DNA of 46,505 nt from CAZWDL01 sp964632995 (GCA_964632995.1 CAZWDL010000051.1:1-46505); one strand, 5' to 3'. Shown: positions 1 through 8,944, numbered from the stretch's first letter. Notes: a model not told the origin generated them from the letters alone. Numbers and translations: made by a program.

Positions 1-515
1 GATCCGCCCATCGTATTGATGGACGAGCCTTTCGGCGCGCTCGATCCGATCACCCGGGGGGATATTCGTCGCGACTTTATGGAGCTGGAGGAGCTCACCA
101 GCAAGACCACCATTCTGGTTACCCACGATGTAGAAGAAGCCTTCGAGATGGCCGACTGGGTATGCCTGCTCGATGCCGGACGTATGCAACAGATCGGAAC
201 GCCGGCGCAACTGCTCTTTGAGCCGGCTAATGACTTCGTCGTCGATTTTCTCTCCGAGCAGCGCCTGCAACTCGAAATGGAGGTGATCACGCTGAATGAC
301 CTTCTTGAAGCGCTGCCGGCGTCACCACCCAACGNNNNNNNNNNGAAAGGGAGCAGTCCTTTGCCCCTTCCACGCCGGTCCGGCAGGTCATCGCCGCCCT
401 GTCGTCGGTGCCCGGCCATACGCTCACCGGGCGTGTAGAGCACGAAGGCCGCTCGCGTTATTTTGACCTGGCAGGCCTGATGCAGCAATTTTTCCAGTAC
501 CAGAAGAAAACCTGA
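1..515 (+). CDS. Osmoprotectant (glycine betaine/choline-type) ABC transporter ATP-binding protein, 5'-partial
   Basis: This is the C-terminal part of the ATPase that powers uptake of compatible solutes across the inner membrane. The frame is open from base 1 and starts inside the nucleotide-binding domain. Visible motifs are Walker B (IVLMDEP), the D-loop (GALDP) and the H-loop (TILVTHD), typical of the ProV/OpuCA family. The frame is interrupted by 10 N at 335-344. After the gap the convincing continuation is in a different frame (from 345) and ends LAGLMQQFFQYQKKT at the TGA at 513-515, a plausible regulatory tail. The true gap is therefore not 10 bases (about 2 modulo 3 if there is no other error). 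The fused permease gene starts 3 nt after this stop, so the two are one operon. The family call is firm; the substrate is inferred from the partner. Confidence 0.85.
335..344. other. Assembly gap (10 N)
   Basis: Ten unresolved bases lie inside the ATPase gene. The coding frame changes across them, so the length is a placeholder and not a measured distance. Confidence 0.98.
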
Positions 516-518
516 TTT

Positions 519-2066
519 ATGCAGCGATTGATTGATTTTCTAATCGAAAATATAGATAAGCTGGGCCAGCAGACCCTGGAGCACATCGGACTCACCTTTC
601 TCTCTTTGCTGATCGCCATAACGCTTGCTGTTCCGGGCGGCATTCTCGCAACGCGGAAGCCACGGCTGGCACCTTCCCTGTTGGGTGTCGCCGGTATTAT
701 GCAAACCATTCCCAGTATTGCCCTGCTGGGTTTTCTGCTTCCCCTGCTAGGCATCGGGGTAAAGCCGGCTATTGTCGCCCTGTTTCTTTATGCCTTGCTG
801 CCTATTCTGCGCAACACCTACACCGGCATAAAGGAGGTAGACCCAGCCATTCGCGAGGCGGCGATCGGTATGGGGATGACCGACTGGCAGGTGCTGACCA
901 AGGTGGAGCTGCCGCTGGCGCTGCCGGTGATCTTCGCCGGTGTTCGAACCGCTACCGTCATCAATGTGGGGGTGGCAACCCTGGCGGCTTTTATCGGCGC
1001 CGGCGGGCTGGGGGAGTTTATCTTCGGCGGTATTGCGCTCAACAACAACATCATGATCCTGGCCGGAGCCATCCCCGCAGCACTGCTCGCCATCTTCTTC
1101 GACCAGGTGCTGGGCTTTCTGCAAAACCTGCGCATACGCACCCTGACCCGCTCGGCGGGCCTCCTGGCCGTCGGCCTGCCGCTGCTGGCCCTTTTACCCT
1201 TTTTACTTCAACTGCAGGCCGACCGCCTGCGGGCCGGCATGAACCCTGAATTCATCGGCCGCGAGGATGGCTACAACAACTTCGTGGAGATTTACAACAT
1301 GGAGTTTAACACCGTTTTCCTCAACTCGGCACTCATGTACAAAGCCGTACGCGAAGGCTACGTGGATGTCATCTTCGGCTACTCGACCGACGGCCGGATC
1401 AAAGCCTATGACCTCATGCTGCTGGAGGATGATCGCAATGCTTTTCCGCCTTATTACTGTGCTCCTATAATCCGGCAGGAACTGGTAGCGCAGCACCCGG
1501 AAGTAGCGAAGGCGCTCAATCAGCTGGCAGGCAGGATCGATAACGAACGTATGTCGGCGCTCAACTATCAGGTGGATTTTCTCAAAAAATCGCCGGAGCT
1601 GGTGGCCCGCAATTTTCTCGAAGAAGAAGGCCTGTGGCGTCCGGATCAGGCCCAGGGGGGAGAAACACTGGTCATCGCTTCCAAGATATTCACTGAGCAG
1701 TATATTCTCAGCGCCATGTTCGCCGCCCTCATCAATGGGTATACCAATTTCGATACGGAGGTGAAGGACGGACTGGGCGGCACCAAAATTTGCTTCGACG
1801 CCCTGCGGCAAGGAGAGGTGGACCTGTACCCCGAATACACGGGGACGGGTCTGCTGGTCATGCTTTCGCCAGACAAAGAACAGGTGGCGGAACTGGTTGC
1901 TGACGAAGAGGCAACCTACGAATACGTCGACCGGCAGTTCCGCCGGCAATTCAACATCGACTGGCTGCAGCCGCTGGGCTTCAACAACACCTATGCGCTG
2001 ATGATGCGCCGGAAGGATGCACAAAGCAGGGGAGTGAAGACGATTAGTGGGCTGAAGGGGGAGTAG
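519..2066 (+). CDS. Osmoprotectant ABC transporter permease fused to a substrate-binding domain with swapped halves
   Basis: A 515-aa fusion for compatible-solute uptake. Residues 1-210 are a ProW/OpuCB-type permease with several membrane segments and the ATPase-contacting EAA loop (EAAIGMGMTDWQ, about 113-124). A further hydrophobic segment (213-232) leads to a periplasmic OpuAC/ProX-type binding domain. Its order is unusual. Residues 237-372 look like the usual C-terminal half (PEFIGREDGY, LMYKAV, GYSTDGRI, LEDDRNAFPPYY). Residues 383-515 look like the usual N-terminal half (ASKIFTEQYIL, DGLGGTKIC, DLYPEYTGTGL, LQPLGFNNTYAL). The end of the second part (TISGLKGE) would read naturally into the start of the first (LRAGMNPEF), as expected for a circular permutation. 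The gene sits 3 nt after the ATPase gene. Permease-binding protein fusions are known in this family; the permuted order could be real or an assembly error. Confidence 0.85.
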   Translation: MQRLIDFLIENIDKLGQQTLEHIGLTFLSLLIAITLAVPGGILATRKPRLAPSLLGVAGIMQTIPSIALLGFLLPLLGIGVKPAIVALFLYALLPILRNTYTGIKEVDPAIREAAIGMGMTDWQVLTKVELPLALPVIFAGVRTATVINVGVATLAAFIGAGGLGEFIFGGIALNNNIMILAGAIPAALLAIFFDQVLGFLQNLRIRTLTRSAGLLAVGLPLLALLPFLLQLQADRLRAGMNPEFIGREDGYNNFVEIYNMEFNTVFLNSALMYKAVREGYVDVIFGYSTDGRIKAYDLMLLEDDRNAFPPYYCAPIIRQELVAQHPEVAKALNQLAGRIDNERMSALNYQVDFLKKSPELVARNFLEEEGLWRPDQAQGGETLVIASKIFTEQYILSAMFAALINGYTNFDTEVKDGLGGTKICFDALRQGEVDLYPEYTGTGLLVMLSPDKEQVAELVADEEATYEYVDRQFRRQFNIDWLQPLGFNNTYALMMRRKDAQSRGVKTISGLKGE

Positions 2067-2087
2067 GCATCCAGCATCGAGCATCCA
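2067..2087. repeat. Heptamer tandem repeat, 3 units (GCATCSA)
   Basis: GCATCCA, GCATCGA and GCATCCA follow one another directly after the TAG stop at 2064-2066. It is one of several arrays in the window with a strict 7-bp period. Confidence 0.75.
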
Positions 2088-2091
2088 GCCA

Positions 2092-4020
2092 TTACTTCTC
2101 CTTCTCCAGCCGCATCAGCAGCCTTCCCGTGATGCGCAGAAAGTCCATCTCCGTAATGATGCCGACCAGTTCTTTCTCCTGCACGACGGGCAGACAGCCG
2201 ATTTTATTATCCCGCATGAGGGACATGGCTTCGAGGATAGCGCCGGTGGGGCTGATGGTGACAGGGTTTTTGATCATGATGTCCTTGACCTGAAACGCCT
2301 CGTGGCCGTTAAAGCGATTTTGCTGAGTGAAGTGGCGCAGGAGCAGGCGGGAGGTGATGAGGCCCACGAGGCGCCCTTTGGTATCTTCCACGGGAATGTA
2401 GCGCACTTTGCGCCAGTCCATCAGTTCGGCGACGAGCTCGATGAGGTCGTCCTCCTGGACGGTAAACAGGTCAGTTTCCATAAATTCGTCGACCTTGAGG
2501 CTGGAGGGACGATAGTCGTTCAGATCGCTGAGTTCGGGCATAGGCCAGGTGTGGACGGGCTGGTCCTTGGATTGGTTGTTGATGATACAGGAAGTGAGCA
2601 CGGAGAGGGCTTCGTCGCGGTTGCTCTCCTTTTTGAGTTTGGTAAAAGCGCGCAGTTGCCAGCGGGCGCCGTTGGTGTGGGCTTTGGCCCGTTCTTCGAT
2701 GACGCCGAGGTACCGGTCGATATCGCCGGGGTTGATCTGGCGGCTCTCCAGTCCTTCGCGGGCGATAGGCAGCAGTTCTTTGAGGACGAGATCGCAGGCC
2801 GAAATTTTCTGATCATTGAACCAGTTGAACTTGGAGTCGATGCCGAATTTGGCTGCTTTCGCAAAATTATCGCGTACGTCTTCCCAGCTCAGTTTATTGC
2901 GAATATCGCTGCCCTGCTTGGCCATACCGGTCATGGCGCCGAGCCAGAAAGCGGCGTTGGCGATCTCATCGATGACGGAGGGGCCGGCGGGCAGTACGCG
3001 GTTTTCGATGCGCAGGTGAGGTTGGCCGTTAGGGCTGACCCCGTAACAGGGGCGGTTCCAGCGGTAAACGGTAGAGTTGTGCACCTGCAGGGCGCGCAGC
3101 CTGGGAGTCTGGCCCTGCTGAATCATCCCGATGGCGTCCTCCTCCACATCGGCGCTGAGTAGAACGCGGAAGCGGGCAATGTCCTCTTTATAGATTTCGA
3201 GGATAGATTTATCGAGCCAGTTGGAGCCGAAGTTGACGCGGGGAGCGCGTTCGCGCAGGTGCTCGTGGGTGGTGCGCACATCGATAGCCTGCTGAAAAAG
3301 GGCGATGCGGCTCTCATGCCAGAGGCGTTTGCCGAAAACGATAGGCGAATTGGCGGCGATGGCCATAACGGGAGCAGCCAGTACCTGTGCGATATTGTAC
3401 ATGTTGACAAAGTTGGAGGGCGACACCTGCAGGTGCACCTGAAAACTGGTGTTGCAGGCTTCCAGCAGCGGCGAGTCGTGCTTGACGAGCAGCTCGTCGA
3501 TTCCGGTAAGGCGCAATTCATAAGCTGAGCCTATCAGGTGTTTGTTGATGGCCTCCATCAGCGCCCGGTAGCGTTTTTTAGGCGTCAGGTTTTCAAGGCC
3601 GAGGTCGTATTTGCGCAGCGTGGGCAGGATGCCGGTAAGGATGAGACCGGCATCGAGCCCTTTGAGCTTCTTCTGTATTTTGTCCAGTTTATCCCGGTTT
3701 TCTTTTTCGAGCTGCTGCAAACAGTCGGCCGTGAATTCCCGCGGGTCGAGGTTGATTTCCAGGTTGAACCGGGCCAGTTCGGTCTCCACCCAATCGTATT
3801 TTTTCATTTTCTTCAGGGCCTCCATCGCGATCGCCGCGGGTTTCAGTGTCTTGGCGTCAATCAGAGCCATCTCCTGTTCGGCGCCGATGCGTACGACGTC
3901 CTCTTCAAACCAGCCCTCCTCCAGCATGTATTCCATCGCCTGTATATCCTTGAGCAGGTTGCGTACGAAGCGCTGCATGATGGCGCTGTCTTCTACTATC
4001 GATACCTTTTGTTCACCCAT
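2092..4020 (-). CDS. GCS2-type carboxylate-amine ligase fused to a CBS domain pair
   Basis: A 642-aa protein. Residues about 20-420 resemble the glutamate-cysteine ligase 2 / YbdK superfamily: the strand RIGAEQEMALID near residue 45, the RFNLEINLDP region, the FQVHLQVSPSNFVNMYN stretch and the HLRIENRVLPAGPS stretch fit the ATP-grasp-like ligase core. After a helical linker come two CBS motifs. The first begins near VDEFMETDLFTVQEDD and the second near VKDIMIKNPVTISPTGA, ending GIITEMDFL. CBS pairs usually bind adenosine nucleotides, so the ligase may sense energy state (inference). The true substrates of this fusion type are not known to me. It is transcribed convergently with the opu genes and divergently from the lipoprotein gene. 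The ATG at 4020 gives MGEQKVSIVEDSA. The fold call is good; glutathione synthesis should not be assumed. Confidence 0.8.
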   Translation of the reverse strand: MGEQKVSIVEDSAIMQRFVRNLLKDIQAMEYMLEEGWFEEDVVRIGAEQEMALIDAKTLKPAAIAMEALKKMKKYDWVETELARFNLEINLDPREFTADCLQQLEKENRDKLDKIQKKLKGLDAGLILTGILPTLRKYDLGLENLTPKKRYRALMEAINKHLIGSAYELRLTGIDELLVKHDSPLLEACNTSFQVHLQVSPSNFVNMYNIAQVLAAPVMAIAANSPIVFGKRLWHESRIALFQQAIDVRTTHEHLRERAPRVNFGSNWLDKSILEIYKEDIARFRVLLSADVEEDAIGMIQQGQTPRLRALQVHNSTVYRWNRPCYGVSPNGQPHLRIENRVLPAGPSVIDEIANAAFWLGAMTGMAKQGSDIRNKLSWEDVRDNFAKAAKFGIDSKFNWFNDQKISACDLVLKELLPIAREGLESRQINPGDIDRYLGVIEERAKAHTNGARWQLRAFTKLKKESNRDEALSVLTSCIINNQSKDQPVHTWPMPELSDLNDYRPSSLKVDEFMETDLFTVQEDDLIELVAELMDWRKVRYIPVEDTKGRLVGLITSRLLLRHFTQQNRFNGHEAFQVKDIMIKNPVTISPTGAILEAMSLMRDNKIGCLPVVQEKELVGIITEMDFLRITGRLLMRLEKEK

Positions 4021-4253
4021 ATGAGTTTGTGTTTACCGGATAATGAGGGTTCCACCGGTCTGCAAAGTATGTTTCAGATTGCGGAAAGCCGGAAGATGTC
4101 AGAAAAACCAGTGTGAGCAAGGGAGCCTCTGCAAGACTAAATATAGAAGATTTTTTGAACAAGGAAATACTTTCACCGCTTACTTTCGTTTACATAAGAG
4201 CCGGAATCCGGGCCGCGACCTATTTATCCGGTTCTTCAGGAAATAGTAAAATT

Positions 4254-4778
4254 ATGATGAGAATACTTTTTCTGCCCCTTCTCCTGCTGCTCCTGCTGGG
4301 GTGCAGTAAGGGAGAGCGCGAACGCCTCTTCGAGATGACATACCCGGCCACCGACTTTGATATACCGGCGGGATTGAGTCCTTCTTTCCCCCGGGTGTTT
4401 GAACGGGATGATATATCGACCAATATCGATTTTTTTCTGCGGGAAAACAATCTGGATACCGCTCAGATAGCTCGTATACAGCCCTTTGCCGCCCGTATCA
4501 CGGCGCTTGACAACCTGGACTACGACTTCGTTCGGGAGATCTCGGTGCGTATCTGCGAGGCCGGCTCCGACCAGTGTCAGCGCAGCGATGAGGTCTTTTA
4601 CATCGACAGGCTGGACGAGCGCATCGATGATGTCATCGAGCTGTTACCCTCGCTTGGCAACGCCAAACCCGAGTTGACGAGGGATGCTTTCAAACTGGAG
4701 GTGGTTTTCTTTTTTCGCTTCACCACGCCCTACTCCGTGCGCAGCCGGCTGGATATGACGTTCGAGGCCGTGCGGTAA
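4254..4778 (+). CDS. Hypothetical lipoprotein
   Basis: I do not recognise the family. The start at 4254 (two adjacent ATG codons) is chosen because it opens directly into a lipoprotein signal: MMRILFLPLLLLLLLGCSKGE, with the lipobox LLGC and the acylated cysteine at residue 17. The mature part, about 158 residues, is acidic and soluble, with two further cysteines in ICEAGSDQC that could pair. The final segment (FRFTTPYSVRSRLDMTFEAVR) looks like a beta-rich end. It is probably anchored in the outer membrane facing the periplasm. It is divergent from the ligase gene and convergent with the SPOR protein gene, so it appears to be transcribed alone. Confidence 0.7.
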   Translation: MMRILFLPLLLLLLLGCSKGERERLFEMTYPATDFDIPAGLSPSFPRVFERDDISTNIDFFLRENNLDTAQIARIQPFAARITALDNLDYDFVREISVRICEAGSDQCQRSDEVFYIDRLDERIDDVIELLPSLGNAKPELTRDAFKLEVVFFFRFTTPYSVRSRLDMTFEAVR

Positions 4779-4815
4779 GTGTTCGAGTTATCTCCGCGCT
4801 GTGGACCATCGACTA

Positions 4816-6555
4816 TCAAAGAAACCGTTCCAGATGCGGACCCACCATGGTGCGCAGGGTAGCCAGCGCCATTCCCTTGGCCTGCTCGGTCTGAAACCCC
4901 TTATTCATGAAATAATCCTCCAGGCGGATTTGGGTTTGGTGGTAGGCCACGGTGAAAGCGTCGACCAGGCGCTGATGCATGGGGTCTAAGGCAGACCAAC
5001 CGTTGAGGCTGTTCCAGAGATTGCCGTTCCAGGCTTCGATTTCTGCCCGCTGCGTATTGTTCAGAGCTTGGGAGGCCAGGTAGAGCCTGGCGCGTTCCGA
5101 GGCGGCTTTGGCCAGCGGTTGCGGATTGATCTGTTTGTCGCCGTTGAGATCGATGGCGATGGCCAGGGCAATGCGGGTTTCCTCCCACTCCATAAAGGGG
5201 TCGCATCCTTGCAGGTTGACCTCCCGGCCGCTGTTGCGAATGGCGGTTTCCATGGCGCGGGCAGCTTTTTGCTGATGGCGGCGCAGCAGCCAGCAGGGCG
5301 CGGCATAGTCGATCCCGGGACCCATATGGACGTAGTAAAGATGGAGCAGGAGCTGATCCAGATCGTTATAGGCATAGGTGGCGGAATAGTCGAAGGGGGC
5401 TTCCGGGCGGGGCTGCTTGCCGGCATAGGCGAGTTGGATAGCGCTGTTCATGAGGTTGTTTACTTCCACGCCCGGACCGCGGGTGGTAAAGCGCAGGTAA
5501 GCATGGTAAGCCTTGGCGATGGGGTGATTTTCGCGCATGACAACATTGGAGGCCTGTGGGTCATTGACGAGGTTGTTGACGGCTTCCTGTAGCTGGTCAC
5601 CGTTTGAGGCCGTGACGGGGAAGGTCATCGACTGCGACAGTATCTGGTATTTCTGCAAATCGCGGTTGTTGCGCATGATCTGGCGGTAGGCAGTTTCGGT
5701 ACCGGCGCCGTAGAGGCCGTCGAGATTACCAGGGTAGGCGTTTGCCGCTTTCAGGGCTTTTTGAAGTTCCAGTACCGAGCGGCGTTTGATATCGCCGCGA
5801 ATGGCGGGAATATCGTAATTAGCCCCTTCCTGTTCCTCGGTGATGTAGGAAGTAGCACTCGCGTTATTGGCCAGAGTGGCATTTGGAGAACGGGAAGTGA
5901 CCTTGTCCGGAGCAGAGGCCGGCGTATCCGAGAAGGCCTGCGCCTCGCCGGCGGCAGGCGGCACCGCATTGCTTTTAATGTTTAACGGAATAAGAGGTTG
6001 TTTGATGCCGGTTTCGAAAGTGGTAATCTTTTGCAGGTAGGCCGTATTGATTTTTTTGACAAAGGCGTCGCTGTAGCCGTCTCGCCGGATGTCTTCCAGC
6101 GCGGCCCGGGCAGCCTCTACATCCGGATAGGGCCCGGTGACGAGTTTGACCACGTCATCCTGGATAATGGCAAAGAGGTTTTTCCTTGAAACATACTGCT
6201 GCCAGTCTATTTTTTTGCGGGCGTTGAGGGTTTCAAACTGGATGACGATGACCTTGCGATCCCCCCTGACCGGAATTTCGATCACCGTAGCGCTGTTGTA
6301 GCCTTTCTGGTGCAGGCGTTTAGCAAGGTTTTCCGCGGGCGCCTTCTCGTCATATCCACCGATAAATACGCGGTAGAGATTGTCGTCCAGTTCCTGCGCA
6401 TATACCATGCCCAGGGGACGAATGGAAGAAAAGTCACCTGCCTTGGCGTTGACAAAAGTGCCAACCTGTACGGTGTAAATCTTTTCGGTATCCTGGGAAA
6501 TGGCCGGATGGAGACAGAGAAAAAGCAATGGAAGGCAAGCGAATAGCTGGTTCAT
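4816..6555 (-). CDS. Secreted SPOR-repeat and peptidoglycan-binding protein
   Basis: About 579 aa. The ATG at 6555 is chosen because MNQLFACLPLLFLCLHPAISQ is a good signal peptide; a longer frame would put 20 odd residues in front of it. Residues about 26-95 form a SPOR-like unit (YTVQVGTF to LAKRLHQKGY), with a second SPOR-like unit at about 100-170 (VIVIQFETL, LVTGPYPDVEAARAAL). SPOR domains bind denuded glycan strands. After a low-complexity linker, residues about 249-288 match a PG_binding_1 unit (VLELQKALKAANAYPGNLDG). The last 280 residues are helical and unrecognised. It is likely a periplasmic cell-wall protein. No catalytic domain is evident. The gene lies convergent with the lipoprotein gene and divergent from pirin. 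Confidence 0.75.
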   Translation of the reverse strand: MNQLFACLPLLFLCLHPAISQDTEKIYTVQVGTFVNAKAGDFSSIRPLGMVYAQELDDNLYRVFIGGYDEKAPAENLAKRLHQKGYNSATVIEIPVRGDRKVIVIQFETLNARKKIDWQQYVSRKNLFAIIQDDVVKLVTGPYPDVEAARAALEDIRRDGYSDAFVKKINTAYLQKITTFETGIKQPLIPLNIKSNAVPPAAGEAQAFSDTPASAPDKVTSRSPNATLANNASATSYITEEQEGANYDIPAIRGDIKRRSVLELQKALKAANAYPGNLDGLYGAGTETAYRQIMRNNRDLQKYQILSQSMTFPVTASNGDQLQEAVNNLVNDPQASNVVMRENHPIAKAYHAYLRFTTRGPGVEVNNLMNSAIQLAYAGKQPRPEAPFDYSATYAYNDLDQLLLHLYYVHMGPGIDYAAPCWLLRRHQQKAARAMETAIRNSGREVNLQGCDPFMEWEETRIALAIAIDLNGDKQINPQPLAKAASERARLYLASQALNNTQRAEIEAWNGNLWNSLNGWSALDPMHQRLVDAFTVAYHQTQIRLEDYFMNKGFQTEQAKGMALATLRTMVGPHLERFL

Positions 6556-6886
6556 AAAACTCTCTTTATGCATGAAAACGTAAATATATATGTCCTTAAT
6601 TGTGTCAAACACCAATTTTTACATCCGGAGGGGGCGATTAATGGGGATTCCCGGCTGGTATATTGCTATGCTGGTTCTTTCAAACGCAAAGCTGCAAGTA
6701 TAATAGTTCCTCTTAGTACAACCTGCTTGTCCGGGTTATCGTTTTGCGAAAGCTGTTTTTTTATTCAGGAGAACTGACTTTTTGTCAGGGCTCAACCCTG
6801 TAGTTGTTTTTGTGTTTCCATATTCATGCGGGTTGAGCTTAAAAAGCACCGGATAGTAATGATAATTTTTTTAAAGTTGAGCAATT

Positions 6887-7750
6887 ATGAAAAACAGAAC
6901 GGTCGCCCATATTCTGGAAAGCCGGTCTATTGAAATGGGAAGAACCAGGATCAAACAGCCTTTGCCTACCCAGCGAGTAGAACGGGTAAGCCCGTTTTTG
7001 CTGCTTCATCATTTTGGGCCGGAGGCGGTAGAGCCGGGAGAAGACCCCCTGGATGTCGGTCCCCATCCGCACCGCGGGTTTGAGCCTGTCACTTTTCTGT
7101 ACAGTGGGAGGATCAGACATAAAGACAGCCGGGGCAACGAGGGATTGCTGCAGGAAGGCGATGTGCAGTGGATGACTGCCGGCATGGGTATTATCCACAG
7201 TGAGCGGGCCAGCAAAGCTTTTTTGGAATCAGGCGGCATCATGGAAGGGATACAGCTCTGGGTAAACCTGCCGGGTAAATTCAAAATGGTGCAGCCCCGC
7301 TACCAGGATATCAAGTCGGCCGATATCCCCCTGGTGAAAACGGAGAATGCCGGACTGCGCCTTGAACTGGTGGCTGGCCAGTACCGGGGGCAGCAAGGAC
7401 CGGCGAAGACCTACACGCCCGTTTTGGCGCTGAAAGCAAGCTTCCGGGCCGGTAGTGACCATTTCTTCGAGATCCCGTCGCAATACAACAGTATGGCTTA
7501 CGTTCTCAATGGCGAAGTTGCCCTGAAGAGTGGTTTTGCCTATGGCGGAGAGACGCTGCTCCATTTCAAAAATGACGGAGAAGGCTTCCACCTGAAAGCA
7601 AATACCGAAGCCCGGGTGCTGGTGCTGGCCGGCGCCCCGATCGATGAACCTCTCGCGCAGTGGGGCCCCTACGTGATGAATACGCAAACCGAAGTCATGC
7701 AAGCTGTGCGGGATTACCAAATGGGAAAAATGGGCGTATACATCGATTGA
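6887..7750 (+). CDS. Pirin family protein
   Basis: A 287-aa bicupin of full family length. The N-terminal cupin carries the metal ligands expected of pirins: His60 and His62 in GPHPHRGFEP, then His104 and Glu106 in GMGIIHSE. The C-terminal cupin (about 150-287) contains SMAYVLNGEVAL. Pirins bind iron; some have quercetin dioxygenase activity or act as redox-dependent regulators, and the role here cannot be told from sequence. The ATG at 6887 follows an AT-rich leader, and the gene stands alone with 225 bp to the next gene. The upstream 270 bp, shared with the divergent SPOR gene, holds a short hairpin (CAGGG/CCCTG, 6786-6800) and nothing else I recognise. Confidence 0.9.
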   Translation: MKNRTVAHILESRSIEMGRTRIKQPLPTQRVERVSPFLLLHHFGPEAVEPGEDPLDVGPHPHRGFEPVTFLYSGRIRHKDSRGNEGLLQEGDVQWMTAGMGIIHSERASKAFLESGGIMEGIQLWVNLPGKFKMVQPRYQDIKSADIPLVKTENAGLRLELVAGQYRGQQGPAKTYTPVLALKASFRAGSDHFFEIPSQYNSMAYVLNGEVALKSGFAYGGETLLHFKNDGEGFHLKANTEARVLVLAGAPIDEPLAQWGPYVMNTQTEVMQAVRDYQMGKMGVYID

Positions 7751-7977
7751 TCAGCACCGGTAGGGTTTTGATGATATGGGCCGGCACGGAGAATACCGAA
7801 GTAAGTGTATATTAGACACTTTTTATAATGCAGTAGCGGTTTTCTCCTGCTAAATACTTATTTTAACAACAATCATCGTTGCTATTTGTAAAAAGCAGGT
7901 GATGTTTTAGGAAAAAAAAGTTTTCCCACGTGGACGCCGGTAAGTTCGGCGCCCTGTGAAAAATTGAAAGATAGCTT

Positions 7978-8274
7978 ATGAAAAAGAATTTCATGGTAGA
8001 ATTCGAGCTGCCGGATGAGTTGGATGAAGAGTTCATGGCCTTGATTCCCGAGCAGCGGCAAGTCATCAATCAGATGATGTCGGATGGGCTTTTGAAGTCT
8101 TACTCATTGGCCATGGATCGCTCGGTACTCTGGGTGATCATGGAAGCAACCTCCGAATTTGAGGTGATGGAACTCATCGCCAATATGCCGCTAAGCGATT
8201 ATATGCAACCTTATATATCTGAGTTGATGTTTCACAACGGAGCTGAAATCATGTCTCCGTTTTCACTAAATTAA
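7978..8274 (+). CDS. Small muconolactone isomerase-like protein
   Basis: A 98-aa protein whose size and pattern fit the dimeric alpha+beta barrel fold of muconolactone delta-isomerase relatives. The visible pattern is a first strand FMVEFELP, a helix EEFMALIPEQRQVINQMM, a strand SVLWVIMEA, a helix EFEVMELIANMPL and a final strand. Related short proteins are common in Bacteroidota outside any aromatic degradation pathway, so the catalytic name should be taken as fold only. Nothing next to it suggests beta-ketoadipate metabolism. The gene is monocistronic and ends directly in a strong palindromic terminator. The preceding 227 bp shows no gene. Confidence 0.6.
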   Translation: MKKNFMVEFELPDELDEEFMALIPEQRQVINQMMSDGLLKSYSLAMDRSVLWVIMEATSEFEVMELIANMPLSDYMQPYISELMFHNGAEIMSPFSLN

Positions 8275-8311
8275 AAGACAAAGGGCGGCTGATCAGCCGC
8301 CCTTTGTCTTT
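8274..8311. terminator. Perfect 38-bp palindromic terminator
   Basis: Arms of 17 bp, AAAGACAAAGGGCGGCT at 8274-8290 and its exact complement at 8295-8311, flank GATC, which is itself a palindrome. It begins at the last base of the preceding stop codon and could terminate in both directions. Confidence 0.9.
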
Positions 8312-8424
8312 AGAATTTCAGCCTTTCTGTTTCATTATCCTTTCTCTTCTCTTCCCATCATAAAAAACAGGTACTGCCTCATCTTCCCGCTTTTTCTAAA
8401 CCTTCCCTTTTATCTGCTGTTAGG

Positions 8425-8438
8425 GTTGCAGGCGCAAC
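8425..8438. promoter_or_regulatory. Candidate MarR operator 1 (autoregulatory)
   Basis: GTTGC-AGGC-GCAAC is a perfect 5+5 bp inverted repeat 8 bp before the marR start codon. A similar GTTG(N6)CAAC site lies in front of the efflux genes. TTGC(N)GCAA-type palindromes are usual for MarR dimers. Confidence 0.45.
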
Positions 8439-8446
8439 AAATTAGC

Positions 8447-8932
8447 ATGGATTCTAACCCAAAACATCATATTGTTCATTCCCTGATCTTCCTGACCAAC
8501 CGGGTCGGCAGGCTATTGGATAAGCGGGCCCGGCAGGAAGCCACAGCAGATGAAGTCAAAAAGCTTCTTCCGCATATCGGCGTGCTGGTTGATATCTGGA
8601 TGAATGACGGTATTCGCCAACAGGATCTGGCCGTATCCGTCATCAAGGATAAGGGAACCATAGCTCGTTCACTGGATATACTGGAGCAGGAAAACCTGCT
8701 TGTCCGGGTTTCGAGTGAACAGGATAAACGCAAAAAGCGCATCTACCTCACGCACCGGGGAAAAGAGTTGCGCTGCTTGCTCATGCCCTTGGAGGAACAA
8801 GTGCTGAGTGAGGCCACCAGGGGCATCAGCCCGGAAGAAGAACAGATATGCCGGAGTGTGTTGATGCGCATGTATCACAACCTGAACCGGCAAATGACAC
8901 AGTCGCCGGAAGATCATTCGGAGAAAACCTGA
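8447..8932 (+). CDS. MarR family transcriptional regulator
   Basis: A 161-aa winged-helix regulator. The ATG at 8447 gives MDSNPKHHIVHSLIFL; an upstream TTG at 8426 is in frame but lies inside the candidate operator. The helix-turn-helix covers RQQDLAVSVIKDKGTIARSLDILEQ and is followed by the wing ENLLVRVSSEQDKRKKRIYLT, whose DKRKK pattern is the classic MarR wing signature. Flanking helices form the dimer domain. It is the first gene of the cluster and is followed after 130 bp by the three-part efflux system. MarR proteins commonly repress such pumps and release on binding a toxic ligand. The palindromes at 8425-8438 and 8945-8958 support autoregulation and control of the pump (inference). 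Confidence 0.9.
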   Translation: MDSNPKHHIVHSLIFLTNRVGRLLDKRARQEATADEVKKLLPHIGVLVDIWMNDGIRQQDLAVSVIKDKGTIARSLDILEQENLLVRVSSEQDKRKKRIYLTHRGKELRCLLMPLEEQVLSEATRGISPEEEQICRSVLMRMYHNLNRQMTQSPEDHSEKT

Positions 8933-8944
8933 GAAATGCTATTA

